Shown in pieces: positions 51,001 through 61,469 of a DNA stretch of 64,000 bases. Below the pieces are notes generated by a model. That model did no database searches, had not been told where the DNA came from, and saw only the letters and a program-made list of their open reading frames with translations. Positions within the stretch are counted from its first letter, which is position 1. Each line of letters starts with the position of its first letter. The stretch comes from Balanoglossus misakiensis (Eukaryota > Hemichordata): the NCBI GenBank assembly GCA_040954595.2, contig CM082596.2, forward strand, positions 1,116,001-1,180,000, in the 5' to 3' direction. Both the position numbers and the translations under genes were made by a program.

Positions 51001-54000
51001 TCCCTCCCCGGTAGATATCTGCTGTTGTAATTATTCAAGTTCTCTATAGCCATCCCGTCACTGTCCCTTTGTAGTGTAGCAGAGAGTGCATCAATACTCA
51101 GTGCTTCATTGTCATTCTGTCTTGCGTCTTTCCGTGATCTTCTCTTGCACATTACGTACAGCAGAAAGACAACAACTCCGCACACAACGAGAGCTGCTGC
51201 TGCGACGAAGGCTGCAAGCATCCAGGATGGGGTATCTTGTCCTGTTGCAGTGTCAGGTGAGGGCAGTGTTGCGTTGATACTTAATAGAGTGGTGATGGTA
51301 GTGCCAGAAGGATGCTGCTTTGTTGTCACATCTCTGCTGGTCGGTGTAAGAGTTACAACAGTGAGAGAAATTGTCACAGTCACATTGCCAGCAGGGTTTG
51401 ATGCAGTGCATGTATACGACCCACTGTCCTCGGGTGCTAGAGTCAATATCAGCAATCCCCTGTCCGGCTGTGTTTGATATTTGTGTGAATCCACAATCCG
51501 GGTACCATCCTGAAACTGCCAGGAATATTTGGGAGGTGGGAAGCCTGTGGAATTGCACGGCAGGAGAACTGATTCCCCGGAATTGCCGCTCACGTCGGTC
51601 GTGTCTTGATGTATATCTGGTGCACTGCATTGGAAGTCTGCAGCACTTAGGGTTGTGATATCCTGTCCCTGCAAATCAGATGGTGTCTGACATTTTGGAC
51701 TGTCTTGGATCCCGCTTAGTGCAACCAGCCAACCAAGTTCACAGTCACACTGCCATGGGTTGCTATTTAAGAAGATGTCAACGTTGTTTGACAGACGAGC
51801 AAAAGCACTTTGTGGAACAGTTTGTAACAGATTATCAGCAAGGTCAATCTCATTCAGAGTTGAGAGGCCGTCAAATGCACCAGGATCAATTCTGGATATC
51901 TTGCACGATATGAACCAAAGAACTTGCAGACTTGTGAAGTTAGCCAACTGGCTAGATGTTATCTCAGTAATGGAGTTATAAGAAAGATCCAATTTACGTA
52001 ATTGTGGCAGTTTGGATAAGGCATTCGCAGGTACTGATGTTAAGTGGTTGTAATACATCATCATGACATTAATCTTGAGTGTTTTCTCAAATGCATCATC
52101 TGGGATGTTGGTCAGGTTGTTTACAGCGAGGCTGAGATATTCCAGGTTGACCAGATGGTTAAGACCAGGTGGTAACTCTGTCAGCTGATTGGCGCTTAAA
52201 TCCAAATAGGTTAGATTTACCAAGCCATTGAAAATATCGGTGGGCAGCCTTCCTGTACGCACTGCAGGCACGTTTGCGAGATACAGTTTTTGAAGGTTTG
52301 GTAGTTGCGATAAGACATTTTCCTGTATTTCAGAGATTGGATTATTAGATAGATCGATTGTGGTGAGGTCAGAAAACAGGTGGAAAAATCCTGGTGATAT
52401 TGAAGTGATTGGATTTCCATCTAGTGTCAGGACTTCTAAATTGTCCAGTCCGCGTAACATGCCAGTGGACAGTTCTGTCAGTTTGTTGCTTTTCAATTCC
52501 AGTCGGTTAAGTTTGGTCAGGTTCTGAAACGTTCCGATTTCGAAGCCGCTGATGTCATTCCCGTCCAGATGAAGCTCTTCCAGGTCAGACAAAGAATCAA
52601 ACAAACCCTTGGGTATCTGCAAGATTTGGTTCTGTTCAAGTCCAAGGTACTTTAAACTTGGCAGTGAATCGAACGCACCCAGTTCTATCGTTGTGAGATG
52701 ACTGTTGTGAAGGAACAAATCTGTCAGAGAAGGCAGGTTTGGAAAACTCGCCTGTCCTAGTGTTTGGATGTTGTTGAAAGTCAAGTCGAGAACTTTTGTA
52801 GTATCAGGTATTCCAGTCGGCACAGATGTTAGACCCTTGTTGGAACAGGACACTTTCTTTGTGGCTGAAGTGCAACTGCAGACACCAGGACAGGCTGTTA
52901 CCTTGGCAACACTCACTACAATCAACAGCAGCCAACTTGAGTAAAGGTCAATGACCTTCTGCTTCTTCGCATTCATGCTGAGATAGTGGGGAATCCTAGA
53001 AATCTGGAATACAAATCAAAATGAGGTTTATGACTAGGACCTTGATCTACCTGGCAGAACTTGACACAGATCCATGATTGATGGTTTCAGCAACTTCAAA
53101 ACTTCAGAATTCTGTGTCTATGATTGAATGTCCGGTAACATTCACAATAAATGATTTGTCTCCGCCAACCTGTTTCATATTTAACCTGTCACAACTGCCA
53201 AAGTTTGCCGGATTTTAGAAGATTCAGACATTGAAAAAAGTTTTTGTGTGCGACAGTCTGCCCGCACAATTGTTCACAGGTACAGTAAGCATGTAAAGTC
53301 TCAAAATACCAGACCCTGCTTGGTATGCATCAGAAGCAATACATAACAATGTACACTCAAGTGTCACCCTATGTCGTGAGTCGGAACTTTACAGCCACTG
53401 GGTAATGATTCATTTCTGAAGTATGCTATTGTGATGCGGTCACAACTTTCTGACTTTGAGATCCTGGTGAGTGACCTTCACGGAATAGATCTATTCATAA
53501 AAAGTTCTGTCACATTTTCCTGTGCCCTTTGTTGTTTGTTATTGAGTACAGCGTTGGATCCTCAAAACATAGAGTTGTTTCAAAGTTTAACAAGCAAGCA
53601 ATTTGTATCAGAGCAACATGAAATCTCTTTCTTCCTGTAAAACTTTCTTTCCAACTGTGGATTTTGTCATCAAGTGATCACAAATGTAATGCAAAAATAC
53701 AAGCCCGCCATAGCCTTGAGAAAACAAGTTCAAATTTGCACAAAATACCGGTATAATGCGTAAGTTTCTTTTTAAAAAGTTTTATACAGCAGTGTGAAAA
53801 GCCAGCTAACATGGAAAAGTCAAAACAAGGAACTAAGGACATAAAGATTCTCTTTCAAATGACACAGATTCAAGAAAGTCTTAAAACTTAGCATTTCTAA
53901 CTCACCAAATGTTTGCAGTTTGTACAGCTTCCAAGAGCCACTTCTTCGATGTTGAATTGAAGCCCCAATGTCCAAGTTGCGGCTGCATTTGAGATTTTTT

Positions 54001-57000
54001 TTTTAATCGTGAAAGCAGCCCTGACTTTGTTTGTGTGTACCACTTCCTCCTAGCTGCGGCCTTATATACTCTTAATGTATTCTAATATATTCAAATTAAT
54101 GTAAATAAACCGCGACTACTGGACATACTGGAACGTGCTGTATAAAGTTGTATTTTCTCCACCAATCATTGTGTCTCATATTACATTGAATGAGGTCACT
54201 GATTGTTTGGCCAGGCTAGGGGAAAGTACAATTTTGGATTCAGGAATTTCCAACTTCGAATATTACTTCCCTATGGTTTGTTTGGTTCCTGTGTTTCATT
54301 TCCACCAGTTTTTTGAGTGGAAAATGGGAAATTTGTATCAAGTTGACATAGATGCATAGTCTGTGAATAAACTTTGGCATACAGTGTATACATGTAGTTT
54401 ATTTTCACCATTTTTTCGCTAGAGGAACAAGAACATGCATTTTTAAAAATTAAACCTTGTACATAAATGCAGCCATTGAAAGAAGTCTTATTAAAGTAAT
54501 TATTAATTAAAGGTGACTCTGCAAGTTTCCTGTTTCACGAAATTCCCACGCAAACCTCAAATCTTCTTGAAGCTTCAGAGTGAAATGTAAAGTAGGATTT
54601 ATGACTGAATGAAATGTTTGTTTCCGATAATCAATAGCTTAACTACACGTTCCTTCCTCTTTACACTCCATTCAAACTTTATTAACGTTTTGAGATCTCT
54701 TATGAGGGAACTGGGGGTGAAAGGGTTAGCTGAACACTATGAGATATTGCTCTGTGTCCATAAAAATACTCACATTATTGATTTAACGAGGACACTTCAA
54801 ATTATGGAGGTCCTGATGTTTGTATTCTTTTTATTGGAACTGAAGTACATGTAATAGGTGTTTTATATCCAACAATAGTTAACAAAAACATCACAAACAA
54901 AAATAACTTGTCCAAAGGCCAATTTGCAAACTGTAATCTTTACTGTTCTCATGCAGGGTTCTCATGTAATGATATATAGTGTTTTCAAAAAAGGAAGTTA
55001 AGCTAAATGTTTGGGCTGGTGGGTGGGTGTAAACATGGCTAACAACAATGCTAGTCGTGTCTCATTTCACAAACAAGTATTGTTCTGTGAATGCTGCTAC
55101 ACACAGGTTGGGACATGTAGAGAATGCAGTTCTGAACCCTGTAGGAGAAATAAAACTAGAGAAAGCAACGAGTAAAACACATTTCATGAATCGTTTTCAT
55201 CGGAAGTCAAGATCTGTGCTTTCCATAGTATGTACATCTTATAGGTGACTTGAAGACACTAGTGTATGCTTTGCAGTATGTTAAGTTTAGTTTATAAAAT
55301 CACAGTCACTGACTCCAGTTGATAAAATCTTCACAAATTCTCTTTCAGTTATCGAGTGTGTGAACTGATCTATCACAGGAGGAGAGAATACCACAAGATC
55401 CTGGATTGCTATCTCAAAGATTCTGCAAGACAGGTACATGTATGGAGAGGGGATCAGCACTCACTAACTTAACAACAAGAAAAAACAGAGATTGAGAGAG
55501 AGTTTGAGATTGAGAGAGAGCGAGAGAGAGAGAGAGAGGAGGGAGAGTGAGGGGGAGGGAGAGAGGGTGTGTGTGTATGAGAGAGAGTGACAGACAAAGA
55601 CAGATGAATATATGTATGAAAGCTAATTAGAGTGGTGTAAACATCTTGCTAAACTATTTCTTTCTTTCCTTCTTTTTAGCACCAAGCATTTTCATTTGTC
55701 CATGGTATTATGTCAGAGGGTTTTTATACCCAGGATGAGAAAGATGAACTTCAACAAGAAGCTCTGAAACACTTAGAGGTGAGTTCTTGGTTGGTTTGGG
55801 TTGGTGTTGATAGAGGATGGGGGGTCCACTGGATATACAGAAGTTAATTCTTAGCCTCTGTGCAAAATCAAAAGTTCAGATCTTTTGGCGCTTTTGGTAG
55901 AATTTTATCAACTGCAACTGATAGTCAGACCACTGTTCATGACATGTAATAAACAATATTTTTTGCAGGAATTGGTGACCCTGGACAGCAAAACAACAGC
56001 TCAGTTGATTCTGAATGATTTCACTCACTCAATCACAGACGTCGTCAAAAATTTAGAGGTGAGTTGATGTCATTAACAGGATGCATGAGAACTACAAATT
56101 TACCTGTCTATGAAGTTGTAAGTAGATACAATTTTTAACTTTTAAAAAATGATGGTTGAGTAATACAATGCAGTAACCAACCAGAAAAGGTTATTGTGAT
56201 CCATGTTGAATTTAATGAAACTTGTATTTTTCAGAATCAACAAGTCGTCTTGTATGAATTTCTAAAAGGAGTTTTTGATTACAAAGAATCTTCAGGAAGT
56301 GCAATATACATCAGAGAACAAGCAATTATTGATCCACAAGTTCAAGAGAAATACATTGAGTTAATGTGCCAATATAACATGAATAATGTGTATAATTATA
56401 TCAGAAATACAGAAAATTATAGAATAGAAGAAACACTACAGGTAAGTGTCTCTGTTCGGGATTTACAAACTGTTCTCCATTTGAAGGTCTTTTAGCTGAA
56501 ATTTTGACAATATTTTCATGTGTTTTAGTTCCGTGTTAGGTTGAATGATCATCATTCAAGGGTGGTCTTTGAAAGTGCCCTTGAAAGACGGTTTTGTCAG
56601 TTGAGTTCTGCGTATGAATTGTGTTTGTCGTCTTCAACTTCCTATATCATTCCAAACTGCCTACTGTGCTTGTCAGTGTCACCTGTATTTGTGTAAAAAC
56701 TGTTTTTATTGTTGACAAATGAATTGAAGTGTGGACTTGAATTATAGTGTAAGAGTACACATATATAACTTGTTATCTTTGCTTTATTGACAGATTGTGC
56801 GCAGATACAAACTGACCAATGCTACAGCCTATCTCTTAGAGAAAGCTGGAGATACCCAAGGAGCATTTGGAATCATGTTAGAAACTCTACAGAACAAAGT
56901 GAAAGCTTTCACTGACATGACATCACAAAATAATGGAGAGAAATCTGGCAAGTACTGTCCTCTTAAAATAGATATGATTAGACTGTATTTAATGTTTTTT

Positions 57001-60000
57001 GTTGTAGCTTAAAAGAGACACTCGTGGAAAAATTCAGTCGTAAGAGTGTATGCAGACCTGCTGAGATAACGCCTATGTGATGTCATTTTTGATTTCTTCT
57101 CTGTAGATGTCGCTGTGTCTCTCAGTGCAGTTCAAGCATCTCTGATGGTGTTGGTTCAACTTTGTCAGAGGAATTCTCCCCGGCTGGATGAAACTGAAAG
57201 ACAGGTGTGTGGTCATCTCATTCGAAGTAAATTCTTCTTGTCACTCAACATTTTTCCCTGTTTCTACCCTAAATTTTAGACTTAGTGTAAATAACTTACC
57301 ATTGTCTGCAGATCTCCATCAAAATTTTAGTCAAATAATGGTAAAAGTGATGAGGTTTAATAATTTTGTCAAAAATGACGACAAGTTGACTATGGCATTG
57401 AAAGGGTTTACTACATGATGCACATACATGTACATTAGTATTGCCAATACTTCCCCAATGACATCAGATCTTTTTCATCCTTTTTTGTCGAAGGCACTGT
57501 GGTTTCCGCTCTTGGATCTGATGATGGCAGCACAAAGAAAAATCAAAGGATCAATTCCAGAGCCACAGTTGGATGGTGAGATGCATAATCTTTTAGTACT
57601 TTGACAAATTCATGTGCTTAACAGAGATCAAACATAACCCCTTGACTTCCATTACCAATGTCGTCACATATACCCCAGAAGCCATAGATTCCTTTTTGTT
57701 TATACACAGCACTCAACAAGGGGTTAAGTATCAATTTAATGTGTCAAGCATATTTGTTCATCTTGTGTTTTCACAGTATAGAAATTGAAGGTCATGAATC
57801 ACATTTTGTTAAAATCTAAAATGAGAGTTTTTAATCCTGGCATCGATTTCACTCTGTGATCTCACAGAAATGACACGACTTTATTTCAGAATTCAAAGAG
57901 TTGACCAAGCATGTGCTGAACAGCATGATGGGATACATTGCTTTGCCGGCGATTCTACAGAAGACAATGCAGGTAACTGAAGTCAGTATTGTTGTCATTT
58001 GAAAAACAGACAAACAAACAAACAGCTTTCCTTGTGGTGTTGTGTGTTGATTTGTACCTTTTTGCTATATGTGTTAATTTGTTGTAAAGTATTTGGTTGT
58101 TGATTAAACTGTGCATCATTCTACAGATCATGAATTTATATTTGACAGCTGTCAGTTCAATCTTCATTTCTTTCATTGATTTCAAATCTTGTTTTCTTGA
58201 CAGGATCCCACTTACAGCAGTGGTAAATTTGGTGATATGAGAGAATTAATTCTCGGAATGCTTGACACCTATAACTATGAACGGGTGAGTATAGTTTACC
58301 CCTGAAGGTAGTTGAAGATGGTTGAACCATTTCACTCCCGTTTCCCCGTAGAGAGACCCAACATTGCCAGTGAGAACAATTCAGTTGGACTAAACCATGG
58401 TGGTGTATTAAATGTAATCCAGAATTGCATCTGGTTAAGGGTCATGGTTTATGGATATTGTTGTCATGTGGACTACATTTTTAATTTTTTTTCCTTTCAT
58501 GGCTGACAGATTTGGACTAATAAATATTTGTTTGTTTGTGTATTTACAGACACTGCTGAAAACAACCAACAGTTTATTGAACCGTGATTTGCATTGGTCG
58601 CTTGCTAATCTAAAACAGTCTGTGAACAAAGGCATGGTACCGCGAGCTGATAGTTGTCACGTTTGTAATAAATCTTACACGTACCCTGAAGATGATGAGA
58701 ATGTCCTGATCTTCTGGTAAGCTCATGTCATATTTTTTTCAGTTTAAACTTTCTGACAGTGACTATTACTTTAGTATAAATGAAATTTTTACGTGCCATC
58801 CTTTGGGGTATCAGAAGAAGCAATGAGATTAAAGATTCTTGATCAAGGACACATCATCATAGCTGCACCAATGGTCTAATTTGTTATGCGCTATGATTCT
58901 AGTACTCTGGCTTTGGCACTGTTGTCCCTTGATGTTTGTAAATCCTCAAAATATAGGAACTAAAAAGTGCAACTGAATACTAATATTTTCATTACTTTTT
59001 AGGAAAACAGCCAAGGGCATGAAAGACAGGTTCTTGTATTGTTCTCCAAAAACACTCATTATTCCTTCTGTGTTTTTTTAGTTGTGGCCACATATATCAT
59101 CTTCTGTGTCTGCGTGCAGTGGGCAGTTGTACCATGATTGAGGGACAGCAGCATTGGTTCTGCTACCAGTGTAACACCAACAAAAGAGGGGGGAAGAGAG
59201 ACAGAAAGAAGAGTCTTACTCAGCTGTCACCAACATCATCAGCACCCCCCGGGACACAAAACGCTGCTGCCAAAGGGGACAAACAGAAAAAGACTCATGT
59301 ACGAAGAAAGTTTGTATCATAGCTGTTGTTTACCATTGTACCATCTGAATGACTCAGAATTGGGTTTTATTTACTCTAAAGGTTCCCCATATTCAATTGA
59401 AATCAAATTTCAATTTCAATGTCTGAATGTAGGTTTTACTATAGTTTGCAGAAACAGTGCCAGTTAAAAAGTAATTTATGTTTTACCCAAAATACCTTGG
59501 TTGTATTTTAAAATTTTATAGAACAAGTATATACCGGTATACTTAAATGTTGATATAATTAGCGAGAATACTCTTTTAAACACAGGCAAAATAATGTTTT
59601 CCCATACTGTCCCCATTTCTCTACTAAAACTGTCCATGGGACTGTAATGCAAGGAAAAAGTAAATTATTGGCTCATAAAGATTTGTCCAAATTCTTTTCA
59701 GGAAACATTAATGGATGAGGCTCAAGAACAGTCATTAAAACAACTCAGAAAGTGTAGCAGAGGACCTTCAAGAGTAAGTAATCATTCCTTTGACATTTAT
59801 AGACGGTTGTTTGTTTTCTGTTTATTGGTATGAGTGTTATTCAATTCAATTAGATTTATTAGCCTTTGGTGAAAAATATGTACATAGCACATGAATAAAT
59901 ATCAGCTTGAATGAAATGGTAATTGGGAACAGAAAATAGCAAGTGTTAGTCTCGTCTGTTCCCATTCCTCTTTACATTACAGTTATTGCCAGTTTTACAG

Positions 60001-60236
60001 ATTTTAGATTAATGTCTTCTTTCACTGATCGATGTAGACTGTCAAGTGTGATCAAAGAAAGATATGTAAACTAGTAACACTGATTTTGTGTGAATTTTTT
60101 TCAGTTGGCAATTTTGAGTGAGTTATCTCGAGCAAATCGAGGGAATCCTGCCCACAGAGGAATTGTTAGTTCAGATAGTATACTGCATAAAGAAAGTTTC
60201 AAGCTACAACTGGCTGCGCCGCCCCTGGAATCATGA
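40749..60236 (+). CDS. VPS8: Vacuolar protein sorting-associated protein 8 (CORVET subunit)
   Basis: Forty coding exons: 40749-40925, 41523-41591, 41762-41892, 42002-42095, 42272-42359, 42575-42699, 42867-42953, 43098-43165, 43317-43367, 43524-43626, 43821-43877, 43977-44099, 44218-44298, 44533-44703, 44824-44898, 45068-45103, 45235-45325, 46121-46167, 46366-46458, 46602-46648, 46756-46978, 47167-47351, 47532-47604, 47749-47903, 48188-48269, 48378-48470, 48607-48746, 55349-55433, 55680-55778, 55969-56058, 56235-56441, 56794-56947, 57107-57204, 57494-57575, 57890-57972, 58204-58284, 58550-58716, 59082-59298, 59702-59773, 60105-60236. Total 4,332 nt, 1,443 aa (human about 1,428). The N-terminal propeller includes MTMWDLSTGKLLRTITDAHPP. 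The middle is alpha-solenoid. The C-terminal RING is CHVC...CCGHIYHLLC...CYQC (aa about 1281-1336). VPS8 binds RAB5 and tethers early endosomes within CORVET. One intron is GC-AG (after 56947). An opposite-strand gene lies in the 48747-55348 intron. Confidence 0.97.
42408..42452. other. Perfect 18-bp stem hairpin in VPS8 intron 5
   Basis: CCATGAAGCTCTCTCAAC (42408-42425) and its exact reverse complement (42435-42452) are separated by a 9-nt loop. Pairing does not continue beyond the stem, so it is shorter than a usual pre-miRNA. It may be a small foldback or a structured intronic element. Confidence 0.7.
48040..48115 (+). repeat. GT/CT-rich simple repeat in VPS8 intron 24
   Basis: A GTGTGTGTGT run passes into CT repeats interrupted by a CACACACA block. 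The overlapping ORFs here are composition artefacts. Confidence 0.9.
49662..52976 (-). CDS. LRR-Ig single-pass transmembrane receptor, nested in a VPS8 intron
   Basis: A single coding exon, 1,104 aa, ATG at 52976. In order: hydrophobic signal segment (SWLLLIVVSVAKVTA), cysteine-rich LRRNT (CPGVCSC), about 14 leucine-rich repeats (e.g. LDLTFNNI, LDLSYNSITEI), LRRCT (NPWQCDCELGW, aa about 407), one C2-type Ig domain (Cys about 472 and YTCTAS about 520), a transmembrane helix (about 583-608), a stop-transfer KRRSRK, and a 495-aa cytoplasmic tail. The layout resembles LRIG, LINGO and kekkon-type receptors, but I do not assign an orthologue. The tail has many tyrosine motifs (YMNP, YVPM, YMQM, YSTL, YEEP) and a Gln/Ser-rich stretch. 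A 5' non-coding exon (see entry) splices to an acceptor at about 53005. It lies antisense within the VPS8 intron and may compete with VPS8 transcription (inference). Confidence 0.92.
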   Translation of the reverse strand: MNAKKQKVIDLYSSWLLLIVVSVAKVTACPGVCSCTSATKKVSCSNKGLTSVPTGIPDTTKVLDLTFNNIQTLGQASFPNLPSLTDLFLHNSHLTTIELGAFDSLPSLKYLGLEQNQILQIPKGLFDSLSDLEELHLDGNDISGFEIGTFQNLTKLNRLELKSNKLTELSTGMLRGLDNLEVLTLDGNPITSISPGFFHLFSDLTTIDLSNNPISEIQENVLSQLPNLQKLYLANVPAVRTGRLPTDIFNGLVNLTYLDLSANQLTELPPGLNHLVNLEYLSLAVNNLTNIPDDAFEKTLKINVMMMYYNHLTSVPANALSKLPQLRKLDLSYNSITEITSSQLANFTSLQVLWFISCKISRIDPGAFDGLSTLNEIDLADNLLQTVPQSAFARLSNNVDIFLNSNPWQCDCELGWLVALSGIQDSPKCQTPSDLQGQDITTLSAADFQCSAPDIHQDTTDVSGNSGESVLLPCNSTGFPPPKYSWQFQDGTRIVDSHKYQTQPDRGLLILTLAPEDSGSYTCTASNPAGNVTVTISLTVVTLTPTSRDVTTKQHPSGTTITTLLSINATLPSPDTATGQDTPSWMLAAFVAAAALVVCGVVVFLLYVMCKRRSRKDARQNDNEALSIDALSATLQRDSDGMAIENLNNYNSRYLPGRDLPLLPNENHERISGEMNSAHNLDDDDEEHTYTELPDNVDGNYMNPYIMYSTIKSAGNDTDYEEPVKLQNGNAKYSTLDKTANASDNMLDLASGMHGGVELNIGQSDNNGYVPMKAGVKSVSGEKIDEEKDLQTPTTLSTANGCTESDATSKVDCHQTLTTNTPASQTAHHGYSEDAKIAEADQEGRQQLSDAAMKSQSGSHGDNIAGEEQAHSNGGMNSERLQQGVASTVEPIKQQNDEARQMSPQGNADGNHHQPQEQQIKPLSGKDDQPRSVPNSPSSLSLGDLQLDTLNGQYTIMVGNEVYTLIPTKSAQQQPQRDQLQGSSPQQELQQQNSQHLQHNQQQGSTQKDHQQDVAADSNAAEGEHLTQELSQSSTKTDPTTTPPSADKEEMVAPSQQAMHAQRVVTNDDGSVYMQMSDGALYEMLPTQTVCDRIKQAAIVVQSV
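53906..54035 (-). other. Predicted 5' non-coding exon of the LRR-Ig gene
   Basis: A donor consensus (AACATTTG|GTGAGTTAG) ends the exon at 53906. The exon start is placed about 25-30 bp downstream of the TATA box, so that limit is an estimate. The matching acceptor (TTTGTATTCCAG) is at about 53005, 29 bp upstream of the ATG. Confidence 0.55.
54060..54068 (-). promoter_or_regulatory. TATA box of the LRR-Ig gene
   Basis: On the minus strand the sequence reads TATATAAGG, a near-perfect TATA box, placed correctly ahead of a donor-bounded 5' exon. An ATTGG/CCAAT-type element lies about 100 bp further upstream (near 54160). The gene therefore seems to have its own regulated promoter inside VPS8. 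Confidence 0.6.
55488..55605 (+). repeat. GA-rich purine tract in VPS8 intron 28
   Basis: A mostly (GA)n/(GAGG)n stretch with a GTGTGTGTGT interruption. Long purine strands of this kind can form triplexes; no coding content. Confidence 0.9.
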
Positions 60237-60877
60237 CAGGGAAACCCCAAGCATTAAGAACATTAACTTAAGTCAAAAATTGCATGGTCTCAATTAAAGC
60301 CTTCAAAATTGCAAGTAAATGTTATTCAAGTCCCAATTTGAACTTCATGTGATTTGTAATGAGTACTTAGAAGATGATGTCGCTGAAAGGTTTTAAGGTA
60401 CTGGTCAATTTTATCTTGGGGGTAGATTGGAGCATAGAGAGACCCTATCCCTCCCAAGGAAATGAAGATTCATACAACCCTCCCTTCCCTGTCCCTGTGT
60501 GTAGAGTATCTGGATATAGAACAAGTTTTTTGTGACATTTTGACAATTTTTCAAGTCTGATTTCAAAGCAATTTCACTTGCTTGGTTGATGTAAAGTAAA
60601 TTATGAAAGTGGCTCATTACATCTATATGGTCACTAATGCATGAAAAAAATCGGCATAAAATGAATGCATCATACAAACATTATGATAAAAGCAAAAATC
60701 TCATATTTTCGTATGTTCTGTTTGTTGAAAATTGACCCAATAGGAAAATAGAGAATCTCCAAGCTAGATATGTGAATATTGAAGTGTATTTATTTTTTTC
60801 CCTTCTCTTTATTTTGAAAGATGAACTTGATGTGTATGCTCATTGTGGATACTGTTGCTGGTTGATTTTCAAATAAA
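60237..60877 (+). other. VPS8: VPS8 3'UTR and poly(A) signal
   Basis: AT-rich, non-coding sequence after the TGA stop, with AATAAA at 60872-60877 followed by an A-rich then mixed stretch. It predicts a 3'UTR of about 650 nt. Confidence 0.7.
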
Positions 60878-60972
60878 AAAAACTGTAAAGAAAAGTGTCG
60901 GAGCATTTCAATTGAAAAATATGGTTTGCAACAAAGATTCACGTTTCCGTGATCACCGTTGACATGATTTTT

Positions 60973-61120
60973 TGGTTGTTTGGAGATTTTATGGTGGGCG
61001 ATGTCAAAGAGATTTCTTCATTTTTTACAAAAAATCATGGGTTATAGCTCATGAAAATCTTCAAACAACGACCATTTTTCGACTTTGCGAATTTTCAATA
61101 TTTCTTCATTTAAAACAAAT
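60973..61120 (+). repeat. Outlying copy of the 87-bp satellite
   Basis: One diverged unit with the hallmark CATGGGTTATAGCTCATG lies near 61035. About 370 bp of different sequence then precedes the regular array, so an insertion seems to have split the array edge. Confidence 0.75.
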
Positions 61121-61145
61121 GCGGTGGAAACTATGGATCGAAATT

Positions 61146-61202
61146 TGGCTCGGTCTCATTATAGTTAGTTTTAATAATACTGACTATAATGAGACCGAGC
61201 CA
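61146..61202. repeat. Perfect 20-bp inverted repeat, 17-nt loop
   Basis: TGGCTCGGTCTCATTATAGT (61146-61165) is exactly complementary to 61183-61202. It lies inside the insertion between satellite copies, about 75 bp upstream of the tRNA-like segment, and could be part of the same element. Confidence 0.85.
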
Positions 61203-61276
61203 TACTTATTTTTTTTTAAATTTTATGAATTTGATCAACATATAATACTTTTGGGGTATTACACTTCGTCAATCAC

Positions 61277-61340
61277 TGTGGGTCAGTGGATAAGGGTTTG
61301 GACTAATGATTGGAGGACTGGGGTTCTAAACCCGCCACTG
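61277..61340 (+). pseudogene. tRNA-like segment (SINE head or tRNA pseudogene)
   Basis: TGGGTCAGTGG (61279-61289) fits a Pol III A box. GGTTCTAAACC (61322-61332) fits a B box (GGTTCGANNCC) with one key change. Spacing is normal for a tRNA. The anticodon stem does not pair and the acceptor ends do not match, so this is not a functional tRNA. Being next to a hairpin and inserted in a satellite suggests a SINE-like element. Confidence 0.6.
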
Positions 61341-61469
61341 TCTTTCTCATTGAGTTTTGATCTTTTTGTTGTTGTGTCACATAGGGTGTAATATTTATAT
61401 ACAAGTTCCAAGTTAGCAGTTCTCAACGAACTTAAGTGATTTTGTCATTTTTGGATATTTTTCATATGT

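Larger units (their letters stand above)
48747..55348 (+). other. 6.6-kb VPS8 intron
   Basis: Apart from the nested gene, 48.75-49.65 kb is AT-rich sequence, probably including the 3'UTR of the LRR-Ig gene, with a small duplication near 49377-49420 (TTGGTTTACTACATACCAGC twice). 54.1-55.3 kb is unremarkable AT-rich sequence containing one copy of the GGGTGAAAGGGTTA repeat (54703-54728). Confidence 0.6.

Noticed and set aside
61277-61340. Functional tRNA gene
   Set aside because: The anticodon stem and acceptor stem do not pair and the B box is altered; best read as a tRNA-derived remnant.
60972-61391. 139-codon ORF over the satellite edge and tRNA-like segment
   Set aside because: Crosses a satellite copy, a perfect hairpin and a Pol III-like segment; composition-driven and without protein features.
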